From the NCBI RefSeq assembly GCF_029277985.1, contig NZ_CP119546.1, forward strand, positions 1,674,001 to 1,738,000: DNA of 64,000 bases, read 5' to 3'. Made by a program: the position numbers and the translations under genes. The notes beneath the pieces were generated by a model. That model was not told the origin of the DNA. It did not search any database and saw only the letters and a program-made list of their open reading frames with translations. Shown here one piece after another: positions 49,033 through 58,230 of this stretch; position 1 is the stretch's first letter; each line of letters opens with the position of its first letter. Source of the DNA: Providencia stuartii. GTDB lineage: Bacteria > Pseudomonadota > Gammaproteobacteria > Enterobacterales > Enterobacteriaceae.

Positions 49033-51024
49033 TCTTATCGACTCCTCTAGATCACCCAGCAAAGGTTTAAATTATCTATTGTACTAAACGTGTAGCTGAG
49101 AAGCTGTATTCAGGCTCGAGCCAAGCGAAGCGAGACAGCGTTGCGCTAGTGCTTCCCAATGGACATTAACTTTATTACACGCCTAGCCGCTTTTTATTCA
49201 TAGGAATCGACCTAAGTCTAGCGGAACATCGTCGCGAATATGCAAAACAAATAATAGCTCGTTGCATAGCATCCAGCTCCAAACTGTAAAACAGAAACTC
49301 CGCAACGCCTTTCAAAGCTCATTTATGGTGAAGTTAGAAATGATGTATTGCCATGAATGGGCGTAAAAGAAATACAGCAATCCTAAAACATAACTTAGAA
49401 GCGTATTTAGTTTTGATTGATGATTATCTTTCGATTAATAAATGTACGGAATAGCCTTAAGGATATACTTAATATCGCTTTAGTTTAACTCTTTAGCATT
49501 ATTCTATATGTATCCAGATTTTGTTTTATTAAGTGTCTGGACGAGAGATTGATCGTGTTACTTGGGAAATTCGGTGGCGAATTCATTAAATATCGCGTAT
49601 ATCATCGGCGAGTACGCTTATCTGAGTATATGCAGTATGAAGTATTTTTCGCGGAACAAATAGGAAGTCTATTTGCTTATCACTCAAATTAAAGATGCTC
49701 TATTTTTAAGCAACAGAATCGGGCTTGTTAAGTGTAAATTTTTCTTAATCATATTATTTCATTTATCCTCTCGAATAGAGAATATTCTATTAACGGTCAT
49801 GTATAGTTGATTTTCTTATTGTCACGCCGCGTTATTTCATTGTGGGTCTAGCAGCAACGCTGGCTGGGTCAGCTCTTTAATATGTTAAAGCTTAAAAAAT
49901 GATTCATCTTGATAATGTTAGTCTTAATAGGAGTAATGAATCTTCTATAAGATAGGCTTATTAATACTAAATTTAACAATCAATAAATAAAATATCATTT
50001 CGAGCAGTTGTGGTGTGTTTTGTGCAAAAAAAGAGTATCACATAAAGATGTTTTTATTATTGTTCGTTTTACCTGATAGGGTGTTTTTACACGTAAAAAT
50101 AGTAAATATCTTCCCTAATAAGTGCTTATATTTCATTTGCCTAGCGAAAAAGAGGAAAATCAAAAATAGTGGGTAATATTCTATAAAAGTTGATGATATA
50201 AAAAACTGCCAATGAAAATTTTATAGATATAATTCTCGCAAGTTTAATTTACAACAGGAATATAATTACAAATAATCGTATATAGAGGGACTTATCGGTA
50301 TAAAAATCTGTGTATTTGTGGAAATTTAATTTTTTGTTTTTTGTGATATGCTTCATGTATAGCAAACCAAAATGATACTTAGGGTTAATGTTTTGTTATG
50401 TTGAGTACATTGGCTATAGTCTATTTTTTATGCTGCTTTAAAAATCGAGTATTTTTTGCCGATTGTAACAAAAGGACTATTGTTATAAGTTATTGATATT
50501 TAAGTTATCAAAATGATAATATGGGAAAGATTTCCATTTTTTACTTAGTTTTACAGTTTTAGTGTATTTATCGTATTATGTATATTCATAAAATGAATAT
50601 TACTTTGAAAAATCATTAATACTGTTACAGTGTTAAATTATTCTGTTTATTTCTTTTATTTTTAGATTTTTTATCGGTTAAATGAGCTTAATTTAGATAA
50701 TAACTCTGTAGCTACCTGTTGGGTTGAGTTCGAACAGAACAACAATTATTAATTGTTAAGTTAATTAACTAATTGAAAATTAAGAGTAATATGCGAGCTG
50801 TGGATTTTTTGTGATTATGAAAATATTTAGTTACATAGTTGCAATGTCTTTTTTGGATTAGTTGAAACTAATTATATGGCTAGTATATCATCCCTCTCAA
50901 GATATATGCTGAATCGTCGTTAACACACCCTAATGGCTATATCATAAATAAAGATAACAATAGAAAAACACAGAGAATCACCTGCTGATTTTTTATTTCA
51001 TTAATAATATAAGTTGAAGCGAGA
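49033..51024. other. Gene-poor AT-rich region
   Basis: Nearly 2 kb with no ORF of 60 codons and no family I can recognise. 49033-49114 is a diverged copy of the flank after the second tRNA-Lys (48806-48887). Around 49195-49280 and 49555-49692 there are short open stretches with coding-like composition (the latter 45 codons from GTG 49555), possibly gene remains. 49900-51000 is very AT-rich, and it leads into the promoter region of the regulator at 51025. Confidence 0.6.
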
Positions 51025-51324
51025 ATGTTTATGAATACAAAATATCCTGTCGCTTGTGCAGTTGGACAAAAAATTAAATCGTTAAGAAAATCTCAGGGCT
51101 ATACCGTTTTCCAGTTAGCTAAAGAGATTGATATCAGCGAACAACAGCTATTCCGTTATGAGCGTGGAGTAAATCGTATAGATATTGATTGCCTAGTAAG
51201 AGTACTAAAAGTATTAGATGTGAATATGGGCGAGTTTTTCAGTGAAGTTCTACAAGATGATTCTCATGCTAATGAGGACAAAGAATCTAAAGGGTTTGAC
51301 GACTCTATTTATTCTCTCATTTAA
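51025..51324 (+). CDS. MrpJ-like HTH (XRE-type) regulator
   Basis: This 99-residue DNA-binding protein has a Cro/C1-type helix-turn-helix at about 14-70 (VGQKIKSLRKSQGYTVFQLAKEIDISEQQLFRYERGVNRI). The QQ-RYERG pattern and short acidic tail resemble MrpJ-type regulators that tie fimbriae to motility in Proteus and Providencia; no fimbrial genes are in view. Start 51025 or 51031 are both possible. GCGAGA is better spaced for 51031, which removes two residues. It stands alone in AT-rich DNA, with a terminator downstream. Confidence 0.75.
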   Translation: MFMNTKYPVACAVGQKIKSLRKSQGYTVFQLAKEIDISEQQLFRYERGVNRIDIDCLVRVLKVLDVNMGEFFSEVLQDDSHANEDKESKGFDDSIYSLI

Positions 51325-51479
51325 AGAACAGTTAATTATGTTTCAAAATGAAACTTAATTAAGTGAACAACGCTTAATTGTTTCAATTAAGAACATTATT
51401 ATACTAATAGCAATTGAGAATTCTCTCTATTGAGAATACTGATAAATTCTTGTATCTATCTTTATTTATCTGCTATCAA

Positions 51480-51512
51480 ATAAAAGCCCTATTATGGGCT
51501 TTTATTTTTTTA
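51480..51512 (+). terminator. Terminator downstream of the HTH regulator
   Basis: AAAAGCCC (51483-51489 region) pairs with GGGCTTTT around TATTAT, followed by ATTTTTTT. It lies about 155 bases after the regulator stop. Confidence 0.85.
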
Positions 51513-51587
51513 TCAATAGAATTTCAGGAGATTGTCTAAGTGAAAAACGGAGAGATGGATAAGTGGATAAAAGAAGGCGACAGATTC

Positions 51588-51628
51588 AACATCAGTTAAT
51601 TTTATTATTCACCAAATTAACTGATGTT
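51588..51628. repeat. 15-bp inverted repeat after the antiporter gene
   Basis: AACATCAGTTAATTT (51588-51602) and AAATTAACTGATGTT (51614-51628) are perfect complements with an 11-base loop, 14 bases beyond the antiporter stop. On the plus strand a T-run follows (GAATTTTTT). It probably acts as a terminator. Confidence 0.8.
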
Positions 51629-51641
51629 ATGAATTTTTTGA

Positions 51642-53399
51642 CTAATTCTCTTCTTGGGAAATAGGCTCTAATACAGCAGTAACAATCCGAGAACCAATCA
51701 TCTCACTAATTCTTATCTGTAAGCTGGCAAGGCTAATCACCGTGCCTTGTGTCGGCTCACTTGTGGTAATGCTATAAATAAACTGGTCGAGAGTTTGGTT
51801 ATTTTCATTATCAATCAAAATGCCGTAAGACTCATAGATTTCATCTAATCTTGTTGTTCCTTTTAGACTAAGTCCGGAGGTCGGCAGTTCAATAGGGCTG
51901 AGATCCGGAGAAACTTGTTCCGAAAACAGACGTTCTAAAAAAGGACGATTTTCTGGTTTTAGCACAACAAACAAATGGTCGTCAGCAAATAACTTTGTTG
52001 AGCCTCGTGGTGGAAGCACTCCTTTACCACGGGTTATCATCGCAATGACCGTTTGGTCAGGCAGTGCGAGCTGAGATAAACGTCTTCCCACGGCAGAACA
52101 GTCCTCACCTAACGTGTATTCCACTAGGTCAGCATCGATTTGGTCTACCGCTGTAATATCTAGCGTCGCGGCTGGTAGCAGCGGAGGGGGTTGCATCAAA
52201 TTCAGTTTTCGTGCGACATATGGCAAGGTGGAACCTTGTAAGGTTGCAGAAATCAGTACAACGAAGAAAACCACATCAAAAATGAGATTCGCGCCTGGCA
52301 ACCCATAAATAAAGGGGAAAATCGCCAAAATAATAGGGACAGAACCTCTGAGTCCAACCCACGAAACTAGCGTGATCTCTTCACGGGTAAAGCCAAAAAA
52401 TCTCAAAACAGGCACAACGGCAATAGGGCGAGCAATAAAGGTGAGTACCAGTGCAATAACGAGCCCTTCAAACCACACCTCGAGCAACGAGCTTGGATTG
52501 ACTAATAGGCCTAACATAACGAACATAATGATTTGGCTTAACCAAGCTAATCCATCATGAAACAAAAAAGTGTTACGCTGGAAAACAAATCGTGCGTTAC
52601 CAATAACCACACCAGTGACAAAAATAGATAAAAAACCACTACCTTGTAGATTACTCGCAAGACCAAATGACAACAGGCCACAGGCAGCGACAAGCACAGG
52701 ATAGAGACCCGTTGCTAACAACTTTATCTTATTAATGATTTTGATGGATATCCAACCAACGCTGAGACCAACAATCGTACCAATTCCCATTTGGCTGACG
52801 AACAGTAACAACAACTCTGTTCCTGAGGCGGTTTGGTTCATCAACAGCTGCAATAAACCAACAGTTAAGAAAATTGCCATTGGATCGTTGGTGGCACTTT
52901 CTATTTCTAACGTAGACTGCAAACGCTCATTGAGATAGATACCGGCATTACGTAATAAAGAAAAAACGGCAGCCGCGTCTGTAGAACCGACGATGGCTCC
53001 GAGTAAAAGCCCTTCAAGTAATGGGATCCCAAGAATATAGGCCGCAGCGAGTCCAGTAATCCCAGCGGTGATCAGAACACCGAATGTTGCTAGGGTAAAT
53101 GCTGGTTTCCAAACAAGGCGAATAGATTTTACCGACGTTTGCAAACCACCATCAAATAAGATCAGGGCTAATGCGAGTGAACCTACGGCATAAGAAACGT
53201 TAACATTATTAAACGCGATTTGGCCGATACCATCTTCACCTGCTAGCATTCCTATAAATAAGAACATAACAAGCATGGGTAAACCTAATCGAGCTGAGAG
53301 CTTACTGGAAAAAATGCCCAGTAAAATGAGGATTGAAGTGAGTAATATCAGTTGTTCTATAGTCGGCATAATCAGATTTAAGTTAGGGGTTGATAACAC
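51642..53399 (-). CDS. K+/H+ antiporter, CvrA/NhaP2 family
   Basis: This CPA1-type inner-membrane antiporter of up to 585 residues exchanges K+ (or Na+) for protons. About twelve helices fill residues 15-405. The ion-site region reads GAIVGSTDAAAVFSLL and EIESATNDPMAIFL (N-D pair). Cytosolic TrkA_C-type regulatory sequence (about 415-490: CSAVGRRLSQLALPDQTVIAMI) follows, then a CorC_HlyC-like end. It resembles E. coli CvrA (578). Start choice is uncertain: GTG 53399 or ATG 53369 (MPTIEQLILL), neither with a clear SD; the latter looks more natural. Confidence 0.9.
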   Translation of the reverse strand: MLSTPNLNLIMPTIEQLILLTSILILLGIFSSKLSARLGLPMLVMFLFIGMLAGEDGIGQIAFNNVNVSYAVGSLALALILFDGGLQTSVKSIRLVWKPAFTLATFGVLITAGITGLAAAYILGIPLLEGLLLGAIVGSTDAAAVFSLLRNAGIYLNERLQSTLEIESATNDPMAIFLTVGLLQLLMNQTASGTELLLLFVSQMGIGTIVGLSVGWISIKIINKIKLLATGLYPVLVAACGLLSFGLASNLQGSGFLSIFVTGVVIGNARFVFQRNTFLFHDGLAWLSQIIMFVMLGLLVNPSSLLEVWFEGLVIALVLTFIARPIAVVPVLRFFGFTREEITLVSWVGLRGSVPIILAIFPFIYGLPGANLIFDVVFFVVLISATLQGSTLPYVARKLNLMQPPPLLPAATLDITAVDQIDADLVEYTLGEDCSAVGRRLSQLALPDQTVIAMITRGKGVLPPRGSTKLFADDHLFVVLKPENRPFLERLFSEQVSPDLSPIELPTSGLSLKGTTRLDEIYESYGILIDNENNQTLDQFIYSITTSEPTQGTVISLASLQIRISEMIGSRIVTAVLEPISQEEN

Positions 53400-53851
53400 G
53401 CTGATGATGCAGTAGTGTTGCGTATAACGTAATCAGCAATATGATAAAAAATTAAAATTGATATGGCATTGATACTGTTTTTGTTGAAAGTAGCTGAAAA
53501 ACATTTCAATCTGCCTATCGTTATGATTATACAATAAATAATATAAATGAATTGACAAATAACTGCATTATATTAAATTAAATTTACATTTGTTGCCTAT
53601 TTTTATAGCCTTTTAATGGCAACTAACACTAAAAATCAGCCTTTTATTTATGCTTTTTGGTAAGACTGAGCGATAAAGTGTCTAAAATTTGGTTTTTTGT
53701 ATGTTTTTAATACTAATCAATAGGCTATATGTGTTAAACACAGTGATGAGGTAAAAAAAGCCTGAAAAACATGCGGGAATAGTGAATAAAAAAGCGATTT
53801 ACAGATGAAAATGAGGTATGGCCGATATAAATGTATATCGGCCGAAGAGAA
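53400..53851. other. Intergenic antiporter to MetI-like gene
   Basis: 452 AT-rich bases with no ORF. The antiporter promoter lies at the left end. An inverted repeat GGCCGATAT / ATATCGGCC (53820-53828, 53835-53843) sits nine bases beyond the MetI-like stop and may end that operon, though it lacks a T-run on the minus strand. Confidence 0.6.
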
Positions 53852-54520
53852 TTAGTGATAGCGGGCCTTTTTAGCAAGGTAATCACCGATCATTTGCATC
53901 CCTTGCACAATAATAACCAATGTGACTACGGTGATTGCCATCGCCACGTTGTCAAAACGTTGGTAACCATAATTGAGCGCGAGATCGCCTACACCACCAC
54001 CGCCAACGGCACCTGCCATTGCGGTTGCGCCAACTAAAGTAATACTTGCTGCTGTTAGGCTAAGGATTAATGAGGACTTCGCTTCCGGTAAAATAAAATG
54101 CCAAACAATTTGCCAATTAGTGGCACCCATTGAATCCGCGGCTTCAATGATCCCAGAATGAACGCTTAACAGTGAGTTTTCGATTAAACGTGCAGTATAA
54201 GGGGCGATATAAATAACAAGCGGTACGATCGCCGCGGTGGTGCCAATTGAAGTTCCAACCATAAAGCGTGTTAATGGGATCATCGCCACCAGTAAGATGA
54301 TAAAAGGTAATGAACGAATGGTATTGATCATTGGATTAAGAATGCGATAAATCCATTTATTTTCCCAAATCCCATCTGGGCGGGTCACGACAAGCAAAAT
54401 GCCCAGTAAAATACCCAATAATGAGCCTATCACCAGCGCAATAGAAACCATGGTGAATGTTTCAGACATAGCAAGTAAAAACTGCTTACTTGTTAATGCG
54501 GTATCAAACCATTGTGTCAT
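53852..54520 (-). CDS. MetI-like ABC permease (methionine-type importer)
   Basis: This 222-residue inner-membrane permease with five or six helices has the BPD-type loop EAADSMGATNWQIVWHFILPEA and the MetI-like region TIRSLPFIILLVAMIPLTR. AIVPLVIYIAPYTARLIENSL is also typical of MetI. Its ATG overlaps the ATPase stop as ATGA, so the two are translationally coupled. The set is probably a paralogue of the housekeeping metNIQ, because it is embedded with a flavin monooxygenase and a CMD protein. The substrate could be methionine or another organosulfur compound. Confidence 0.9.
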   Translation of the reverse strand: MTQWFDTALTSKQFLLAMSETFTMVSIALVIGSLLGILLGILLVVTRPDGIWENKWIYRILNPMINTIRSLPFIILLVAMIPLTRFMVGTSIGTTAAIVPLVIYIAPYTARLIENSLLSVHSGIIEAADSMGATNWQIVWHFILPEAKSSLILSLTAASITLVGATAMAGAVGGGGVGDLALNYGYQRFDNVAMAITVVTLVIIVQGMQMIGDYLAKKARYH

Positions 54521-55530
54521 AGAACCCCCTTGCTAACAGCAACACCACGCTGGCGTAAAAACTCAACACCTTGATGAATACTTTCGTTGTCACCAATCAG
54601 TTGTACAAACATACTGCCAAGCACGACGCCACTGATTTCCTTCATATTGGCAAATAAAATATTAATTTTAATTTTATCTTGTAAGATCAGTTCATTCACA
54701 ACAGGTTGTTGAGCTGAACTTCCTAAGAACTCCAAGCGATAAATATTATTTTGATGCTCTAAATTGTGGAGAACACGTTCAGGTATCTCTTCATTGAGGA
54801 CGGTGCGAACAAATTTTTGGGTGGTTGGATGTTGTGGATTCGAAAATATCTCTAACACAGTACCTTCTTCGACGATACGTCCCGCCTCCATCACCGCAAC
54901 GCGATGACAAACTTGTTCAATCACCTCCATTTCGTGCGTCACCAGTAAAATCGTGATTTTTTGCTCACGATTAATCTTTTTGAGTAAGGATAAAATTGAA
55001 AGTGTTGTTTGTGGGTCTAGCGCCGACGTAGCTTCATCACACAAGAGAATTTTAGGATTATTAATTAATGCACGAGCTATACCCACCCGTTGCTTTTGTC
55101 CTCCTGAAAGCTGTCCCGGATATTGATGTTTTTTATCACTGAGCTCAACATAAGCTAAAATATCATCAACTCGCCGCTCAATGTCTTTTTTACTAACGCC
55201 AGAGAGTAACAGTGGCATAGCAATATTTTGAGCAACAGTTTTGGTTTCTAGTAAATTAAAGTGTTGAAAAATCATCCCAATACTTTTTTTATGGTCGCGA
55301 ATTTCAGATGCACTATGATGAGCAATGTTTTGCCCATTAATGACCACTTCACCAGATGTTGGTTTTTCTAGCTGATTCACTAAACGAATCAATGAGCTTT
55401 TGCCCGCACCGCTGTAACCAATAAAGCCAAAAATATCACCTTCATTGATTTGCAAATTAACGTCTTGTAGAGCCGTGAGGGAGTGTCCTTCCTTCTGGTA
55501 TATCTTTTGAATATTTTGAAACCTAATCAT
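54517..55530 (-). CDS. MetN-like ABC ATPase
   Basis: This 337-residue ATPase of a methionine-type importer has Walker A GYSGAGKSSLIRL (about 38-50), signature [15 protein letters not shown], Walker B KILLCDEATSALDPQT and switch His LLVTHEMEVIEQV. The C-terminal NIL regulatory domain (about 260-337, VLGSMFVQLIGDNESIHQGVEFLRQRGV) senses methionine in E. coli MetN. Its presence suggests that this paralogue also responds to a methionine-like ligand. The gene begins three bases after the monooxygenase stop and overlaps the permease gene. Confidence 0.92.
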   Translation of the reverse strand: MIRFQNIQKIYQKEGHSLTALQDVNLQINEGDIFGFIGYSGAGKSSLIRLVNQLEKPTSGEVVINGQNIAHHSASEIRDHKKSIGMIFQHFNLLETKTVAQNIAMPLLLSGVSKKDIERRVDDILAYVELSDKKHQYPGQLSGGQKQRVGIARALINNPKILLCDEATSALDPQTTLSILSLLKKINREQKITILLVTHEMEVIEQVCHRVAVMEAGRIVEEGTVLEIFSNPQHPTTQKFVRTVLNEEIPERVLHNLEHQNNIYRLEFLGSSAQQPVVNELILQDKIKINILFANMKEISGVVLGSMFVQLIGDNESIHQGVEFLRQRGVAVSKGVL

Positions 55531-55533
55531 ATG

Positions 55534-56994
55534 TCACCCCACATGACTCGTTTGCTTGACGCGTTGCTGATAAGGCAACGCAGGCTGCCATTCATCACCA
55601 AGTAATTCGGCTTCAGTACTCTGTTTTACTTGTTGTAAGTGCTGCTCGTGGTAAGCGAGATACAATTTAGCGGCGATATGTTCCGCCAACTTTTGGGCAC
55701 TAGTATTGGTATTGGGGATCAAGCCAATCATGGGGCCCATACTTAAGGAGGCGGCTAAATTAAAGCAGTAGATATTGCTGAGTTCTGGTAAGTCGCATTC
55801 CGCTTTCGGCAGGAATTCAAAATGTCCGCCTAAATAAGGGTAGGCGCTAAACTCGGCATTCTGTTCTTCGTTTGGTGGGGTATACATATCTGCCCATGTT
55901 CTAATAAAAGGAGCAATGTTGCTAAACGCGTTGTGTCGCTGCCAGTTAATGCGGTAACCAGTCGCTAAGATCAAATAATCAACGACGTAATTACCGGTTG
56001 TCGTCGAGATATGTAATTTATCGTCTTTGATATCAATCTGTTTAATTTGAGTATCGAAATTAAAGTAAGCATTGTCATGACGAGAAACTCTTAGCGTACT
56101 GCCGTGTGGAGCCGGTGTTTTCGCTTTAACGACATAATCACTGTAATGCCATTTTTGTGCATCGGTTAGGTGCTCATAAGCTTGGGTGAAGCCAGGGTTG
56201 CCAGCGACTTTACCGCGATTGACTCTGGGCATATCTTTAGCGCGGATCAGTAATTCGACCGAACGCGCACCATGCTCAAGGGCGGTTGCTGAACTATCCA
56301 TTGCTCCCGCGCTATAACCAACAACGGCGATATCTAATCCATCAAAGCGACTATAGTCGCTACCTGCATAAGAGTGTTCCCAGTAACGATGAGGAATGCC
56401 ATCCATAAAATCAGGAATATTGGGTTCACTAAAGGATTCCATCCCCGTTGCTAGGATCACATGTTGTGCCTGATATTGCTGTTGCCCATGATGAGTTTGG
56501 AAAGTCAGTATGCAACCTTGTGAATTGAGTTGAGTATCGATTAATTGATACTCATTTAACACCGTGGGTGCGGTCATTTTTTTAAACCATTGTAAGTATT
56601 CATCCCATTGTAAGCGTGGAATTTTATCGAGAGCTTCCCATGCATCAGTACCAAACTGAGCTTTAAACCATGCTTGAAACGTTAACGAGGGGGAAGCAAG
56701 CGCTGGACCAACAACATGTTTTGGTGAGCGTAATGTTTCCATCAAAGCAGGCTGTTTCCAAGGACCTTCGTTGCCTTCTGGCGCTTGATCAAAAACAATT
56801 GCTTCAACACCTTGTAATTTAAGAGCAAATGCCGCAGTAATCCCCGACATTCCTGCACCGATAATCGCGACATCTAGTTGATGATTATCCGTAGAGTTTG
56901 GGGATAATGACCAGCGGTTAAGGGGTAAATTAAGATATTGTAGGTCTTGAATAATGTGTTCTTCCAAAGCCTTTAAGCCATTTAACTGTTTCAT
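55534..56994 (-). CDS. FAD/NAD(P)-dependent monooxygenase-like oxidoreductase
   Basis: This 486-residue flavoprotein has the FAD Rossmann motif G46-A-G48-M-S-G51 (VAIIGAGMSG). The second nucleotide-binding motif is unusual, VVGYSAGAMDS, where GxGxxG/A is expected. The region HRYWEHSYAGSDYSRF between them resembles the FMO/BVMO fingerprint, and VVDYLILATGYRINW is the ATG-type motif of FMOs. This suggests oxygenation of a sulfide or amine. The start is ATG 56994, four bases after the CMD gene's stop, with AAGGAATAA as SD; an earlier frame start at 57024 overlaps that gene. The substrate is unknown. Confidence 0.82.
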   Translation of the reverse strand: MKQLNGLKALEEHIIQDLQYLNLPLNRWSLSPNSTDNHQLDVAIIGAGMSGITAAFALKLQGVEAIVFDQAPEGNEGPWKQPALMETLRSPKHVVGPALASPSLTFQAWFKAQFGTDAWEALDKIPRLQWDEYLQWFKKMTAPTVLNEYQLIDTQLNSQGCILTFQTHHGQQQYQAQHVILATGMESFSEPNIPDFMDGIPHRYWEHSYAGSDYSRFDGLDIAVVGYSAGAMDSSATALEHGARSVELLIRAKDMPRVNRGKVAGNPGFTQAYEHLTDAQKWHYSDYVVKAKTPAPHGSTLRVSRHDNAYFNFDTQIKQIDIKDDKLHISTTTGNYVVDYLILATGYRINWQRHNAFSNIAPFIRTWADMYTPPNEEQNAEFSAYPYLGGHFEFLPKAECDLPELSNIYCFNLAASLSMGPMIGLIPNTNTSAQKLAEHIAAKLYLAYHEQHLQQVKQSTEAELLGDEWQPALPYQQRVKQTSHVG

Positions 56995-56998
56995 AAAC

Positions 56999-58123
56999 TT
57001 ATTCCTTGTCTTGCGTGACTTCAAAAGGCTCGCCTAAAGACAGCATCAGACGGTTCGCCCAAGAGAAAAAGGCGGTTGATTGAATAAGATCGAGAAGCTC
57101 CAACTCAGTCAGTCCGAGCTGACGAAGGGTATTAACGTGCTGAGGAGTCGCCTGTATTGGTGTTGCCGAGAGTGAGGCCGCTAAGTCAGTTATTGCTGTT
57201 AAGCGTGCATCATAGCCATTAGCTAAAACGTCTCCCGCTGGTGTTGCGAGTAACCTTGCTACATCGGTTTGGCGATCCTTAGCATATTGGCTTGCTTTAC
57301 GCGCATGCACCGAAGCACAATAGATACAACCGTTAACTTTACTCACAACAGCCGCAGCAAATTCGCGTTCCCAGCGAGGTAAGCCATTAGCGGTATAAAA
57401 AATATCACGATCAATCATCGTACGTATTTCTAAGATGTTGCTGTGGTGAGCAAGCAGTAAAAAATATTCGGAATTGAGTTGGCCAAATTTTTTCATCACT
57501 TGTGCTTCATCAGCAGTAAGGCTGTGTTTATCACGAGCCTGCAACCAAGCCTCCCAGCCTAGTTGTTCTTGCGTGAAAGCAACTGGCGACGGTCTGCCTT
57601 GATGAGTGAGAGGATGGTTATTCCAAGGGCCAGCCGTAATGGGTTCAGCTTGGTTACTGGTTGCATTTGCATCATGCAGCAATTTCAACCCTTCAATTAA
57701 GCGAGCTTGGTAAGTCACAAAGGTGACTAGCTGAGCTAGCAAAATAATATCTTGTTCATTCCATCCGCTTTCTATTAGCGAATGAATAAGCTGATAGTGC
57801 GTTTGTTTTGGATGACTAACCAAGGTTTCTACATACTTTGTAGCAGCTTTAAGTGCTGGAGTATCGAGAGTAGGTGAACGTTGTGCTAATAGCTGATGAT
57901 AAAAATCAGCTAACGCTGGACTGCCTGTTTGCTCGGCAACACAGCGAGCCAATAAAAATTTAACGTCACCGGTTAATTGTGTCGAGGGAGCAGAAAAAAT
58001 CGCTTCAAAAGCAGCTTGAGTATTTTCTGTCGTGTTTAAACGTTTCTTTCTAGCTTCAGCTAGCGTAGATTCTGGTGTTAGGTTTATTAGCGCATTAACT
58101 AAATCGTAATTTAAAATAGGCAT
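56999..58123 (-). CDS. Double-CMD protein (AhpD-like, Avi_7170/Avi_7169-type fusion)
   Basis: This protein of about 374 residues has two carboxymuconolactone-decarboxylase-like halves. The C-terminal half (about 190-370) has the AhpD-type redox motif C-I-Y-C-A-S-V-H with an upstream Glu in WEREFAAAVVSKVNG. The N-terminal half (about 10-155) has the same helical pattern (NEQDIILLAQLVTFVTYQARLIEGL) but no cysteine pair. I recall separate families for these halves (Avi_7170 and Avi_7169 types), fused here. A peroxidase or redox partner role for the neighbouring monooxygenase is inference. The start is ATG 58123 or GTG 58135. It is first in the operon CMD-monooxygenase-metN-metI. Confidence 0.78.
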   Translation of the reverse strand: MPILNYDLVNALINLTPESTLAEARKKRLNTTENTQAAFEAIFSAPSTQLTGDVKFLLARCVAEQTGSPALADFYHQLLAQRSPTLDTPALKAATKYVETLVSHPKQTHYQLIHSLIESGWNEQDIILLAQLVTFVTYQARLIEGLKLLHDANATSNQAEPITAGPWNNHPLTHQGRPSPVAFTQEQLGWEAWLQARDKHSLTADEAQVMKKFGQLNSEYFLLLAHHSNILEIRTMIDRDIFYTANGLPRWEREFAAAVVSKVNGCIYCASVHARKASQYAKDRQTDVARLLATPAGDVLANGYDARLTAITDLAASLSATPIQATPQHVNTLRQLGLTELELLDLIQSTAFFSWANRLMLSLGEPFEVTQDKE

Positions 58124-58207
58124 CTTATAACTCACTTTTTTTTAACGTTTTTATCCTCTCCATTACATCTCAAGCAGATGGTTATTCGAACGAACAAATT
58201 ATTATAT

Positions 58208-58230
58208 TTTTATAACTATAAGTTATAAAA
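58208..58230. promoter_or_regulatory. Palindromic site between CMD and MetQ-like genes
   Basis: TTTTATAACT (58208-58217) and AGTTATAAAA (58221-58230) are perfect complements around ATA. Further half-sites are AAGTTATAAC (58257-58266) and TTATAACT (58125-58132). The core TTATAACTA is the one found upstream of cysP and cysK. It sits midway between two divergent units and could control both. Confidence 0.5.

Larger units (their letters stand above)
51325..51641. other. Intergenic HTH regulator to antiporter
   Basis: 317 bases between converging genes with two hairpins: the regulator's terminator (51480-51512) and a perfect 15-bp inverted repeat (51588-51628) beside the antiporter stop. No ORF. 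Confidence 0.7.

Noticed and set aside
48839..49087. 82-residue frame with a long Gln-Val repeat
   Set aside because: It is produced by the hexanucleotide array in noncoding DNA, lacks a good ribosome binding site and ends in the decayed tRNA flank.
49555..49692. 45-codon frame from GTG in the AT-rich region
   Set aside because: Composition is coding-like but there is no family match that I know and no firm ribosome binding site; mentioned only as possible gene remains.
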